Shown here: positions 62,553 to 64,000 of the stretch, piece after piece | Numbering within the stretch: position 1 is the first letter of the stretch | Layout: every line of letters starts with the position of its first letter | From: Amylibacter sp. | GTDB lineage: Bacteria > Pseudomonadota > Alphaproteobacteria > Rhodobacterales > Rhodobacteraceae | Reading direction: 5' to 3' | Length of the DNA: 64,000 bases | Assembly (NCBI GenBank): GCA_021775355.1 | Contig: JAJFHZ010000023.1 | Span: 61,716 to 125,715 of the forward strand | The notes under the pieces: generated by a model | What the model was told of the DNA's origin: nothing | Seen by the model: only the letters and a program-made list of their open reading frames with translations | The model's database searches: none | Made by a program: the position numbers and the translations under genes

Positions 62553-63422
62553 TCAACGTGGTTTTATTGGTATCACATTCTCGATACGATCAATATAATA
62601 CCAATCATCTTCGTAACTATTTGTTAATTGCTGTACGTTCTTTCCGTTCCACGCCCCCACACTCGTTGTATTCTGATCAAAAGGAAACTGTCTTAGAAAT
62701 ATTTTTTGAACTTGCTCTAAGCTTTCGTTGGAATCATTCGAATATTCCTTTTTATATTTATTTAACAATTCTGCTCCTGTAATACTAAGGCCTAAATTCC
62801 TAGTATTTGATGGGCCTATTAAATCCTGACTATTAATTATACCAGAAAAAGCACCTAGTATATCCCGCCATATATATTCGTAATCCTCAAAGCGCCAAAC
62901 AATCTCTGGTTTGGAACTTTGTTGCCCTTGCAGGCCTTCTATTAATAATGGCCAGCGAAAGTTACTATATTTTGTATTTAACAAAAAATCTGAGAAACTT
63001 TGGCTTGCTCCATCAATGATGCTTTCGGAATACGCTGATGCTGCGTATGTAGCATAGTTACGTGTTTCGATAAAAAAACGAATGTCACATTCTCTAAATA
63101 CCGTTTGAATTTTATCATAAAAAATATCCACTTTATTACTAATTGAGCGCCTCTTTCCTCCGAATAAACGCAGATCAACAATCAGTAATCTTTTTACATC
63201 CTTGCCAAATGTTAAGGTTTGCAAAAGATTATCCCTCACATGTTTTTGATCATTACCTTGTTTTATTGCTTCAAATGCACTAATAATCTTCTTTTTTGTC
63301 CGCCTCGTTGCGCTTGAAAAAATAACTTTTTCTGCTTGTAGCGACTCATTATTTTTCACCAATGCATCATAAAAATGATGTGATGTTGTTCGGTGCCCAC
63401 CTATATAAACATAAATTTCCAT
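62553..63422 (-). CDS. Uncharacterised sulfotransferase-like P-loop protein
   Basis: 289 residues, notably AT-rich compared with the rest of the window. The N-terminus IYVYIGGHRTTSHHFYDALV sits where bacterial sulfotransferase-like proteins have a KTGTTxLQ-type P-loop, though the lysine is replaced (HRTTSHHF). DIRFFIETRNYATYAASAYS resembles the 3'-phosphate RxxxxxxxS motif. Function is not established: it could sulfate a surface glycan or have lost that activity. It lies beside the fusion glycosyltransferase and a decayed transposase, so it may be a late arrival. Confidence 0.55.
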   Translation of the reverse strand: MEIYVYIGGHRTTSHHFYDALVKNNESLQAEKVIFSSATRRTKKKIISAFEAIKQGNDQKHVRDNLLQTLTFGKDVKRLLIVDLRLFGGKRRSISNKVDIFYDKIQTVFRECDIRFFIETRNYATYAASAYSESIIDGASQSFSDFLLNTKYSNFRWPLLIEGLQGQQSSKPEIVWRFEDYEYIWRDILGAFSGIINSQDLIGPSNTRNLGLSITGAELLNKYKKEYSNDSNESLEQVQKIFLRQFPFDQNTTSVGAWNGKNVQQLTNSYEDDWYYIDRIENVIPIKPR

Positions 63423-63511
63423 ATTAATTATTATTGCCTCTTATTTTAAACAAAGGTGGTACCAGATTTTAGTCCCCTTAGCGGCGTAGTTAAGGTATAT
63501 CAGGGTTCCAT

Positions 63512-63700
63512 TTATGCCGCCAATTTTATTGGTTCTAGTTTTCTTTTATATGCTTCATCCGGGGTCAATATCCGGTAGTGAGAATTGGATTTTCCACAGT
63601 TTAGACCAATACGCGGGTGCTGAGCAAATATACGCTCCCGAACGCTCATCCACCAAGCGTTTTGTCTGATAAAAACTATACTTGCCACGTCTGCAAACTG
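63512..63700 (-). pseudogene. Decayed IS3-like transposase C-terminus
   Basis: My reading of the minus strand gives a frame ending TPDEAYKRKLEPIKLAA at TAA 63514-63512, preceded by NSHYRIL. The TPDEAY...LAA ending is typical of IS3-family OrfB. The expected upstream integrase core (DDE motifs) is not found in any single frame; other frames between 63555 and 63987 are open but unlike transposase. The rest of the element is either lost or beyond recognition. It ends about 90 nt before the start of the sulfotransferase-like gene. Confidence 0.5.
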
Positions 63701-64000
63701 CCGTCAAAAATCCATAATGCAACTTTCTGGTGTAAATCCTATAATATTGCCTTCCTTGCCCGTCGTCAGAATAATGTGGTCTCATGAGCACTTGATTTAC
63801 TGAAGGCTTTGGTTCGTTTTGGTACTTTGATTATGCCACTTTCCTGAAGTGTTGCAAGCGACGATCCTGTCGTTTCAAACCTGGGAACAGCTGACTGTGG
63901 AATGTGGCTGGTCAGTCGATCAGTATACACGCTGGATGAAAATACTGCTGACACGCAGTTTTGTTGACAGTTAAAGCAGTGACGCAATTGTCTGCATAAT
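63701..64000. other. Right-end stretch without a recognised gene
   Basis: The last 300 nt contain short open frames on the minus strand that show no recognisable family motif. Given the transposase remnant beside it, this may be further decayed mobile-element sequence. Confidence 0.4.

Noticed and set aside
62492..62782. Open + strand frame of 96 codons
   Set aside because: Mostly antisense to the minus-strand sulfotransferase-like gene, with no recognisable motif; treated as chance.
1..64000. CRISPR arrays, tRNA or rRNA genes
   Set aside because: No regularly spaced repeat-spacer pattern, cloverleaf-like gene or rRNA-like sequence was noticed on reading.

Overview
The window looks like part of an extrachromosomal replicon (large plasmid or chromid) of a marine alphaproteobacterium, most likely a Rhodobacteraceae member of the Roseobacter group. 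The grounds are a DnaA-like plasmid initiator next to parAB, two complete C4-dicarboxylate-type TRAP transporters with DctB/DctD-like two-component systems, choline-sulfate genes, a Rieske plus dimethylglycine-dehydrogenase-like catabolic cluster, and moderate GC. The taxonomic call is inference from gene families; no rRNA, tRNA, CRISPR array or complete insertion sequence was recognised.

Region 1 (1-13.6 kb) is a surface glycan/glycolipid island: a partial GT2 glycosyltransferase, a 2179-residue type I polyketide synthase, a polysaccharide flippase, a second GT2, a divergent GT4 and a 954-residue secreted protein with an RTX-like C-terminus. Region 2 (13.7-25.9 kb) is a divergent catabolic cluster. 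Leftward it encodes a GcvT-type FAD dehydrogenase, a zinc-type alcohol dehydrogenase, three tandem enolase-superfamily enzymes and a GSAM-like aminotransferase. Rightward it encodes an RpiR regulator, a Rieske oxygenase, a GFA protein, an Asp/Glu-racemase/AMDase-like enzyme and a sulfotransferase-like protein. Most junctions overlap by a few bases. I infer catabolism of an N-methylated or quaternary amine; the substrate is unknown, and this is my best candidate for an undescribed system. Region 3 (25.9-27.3 kb) holds a methyltransferase of differing composition, a perfect hairpin and IS-end-like repeats, which suggests an insertion.

Region 4 (27.3-42.0 kb) holds two TRAP transporters, each with its own sensor kinase and DctD-like regulator. 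Neither regulator has the GAFTGA loop needed for sigma-54 contact. Between them sits zur-znuC-znuB, with znuB broken by an apparent ~20-nt deletion. Region 5 (42.1-51.6 kb) holds pgi, a betC-betA pair behind a BetI-like palindrome (without betI or betB), galE and two related glycosyltransferases.

Region 6 (51.7-55.3 kb) is the replication/partition module: a DnaA-like initiator, an AT-rich intergenic region with iteron-like repeats, parA, parB and four parS-like palindromes. The base composition of the + strand changes from C-rich to G-rich across this module. Region 7 (55.4-64 kb) holds an LpxL-type acyltransferase, the KDO genes kdsD-kdsB-kdsA, a GNAT and a PPOX-fold protein, a methyltransferase-glycosyltransferase fusion, an AT-rich sulfotransferase-like gene and a decayed IS3-like transposase end. 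Together the replicon combines surface polysaccharide synthesis with uptake and breakdown of small organic acids, sugars and methylated compounds.
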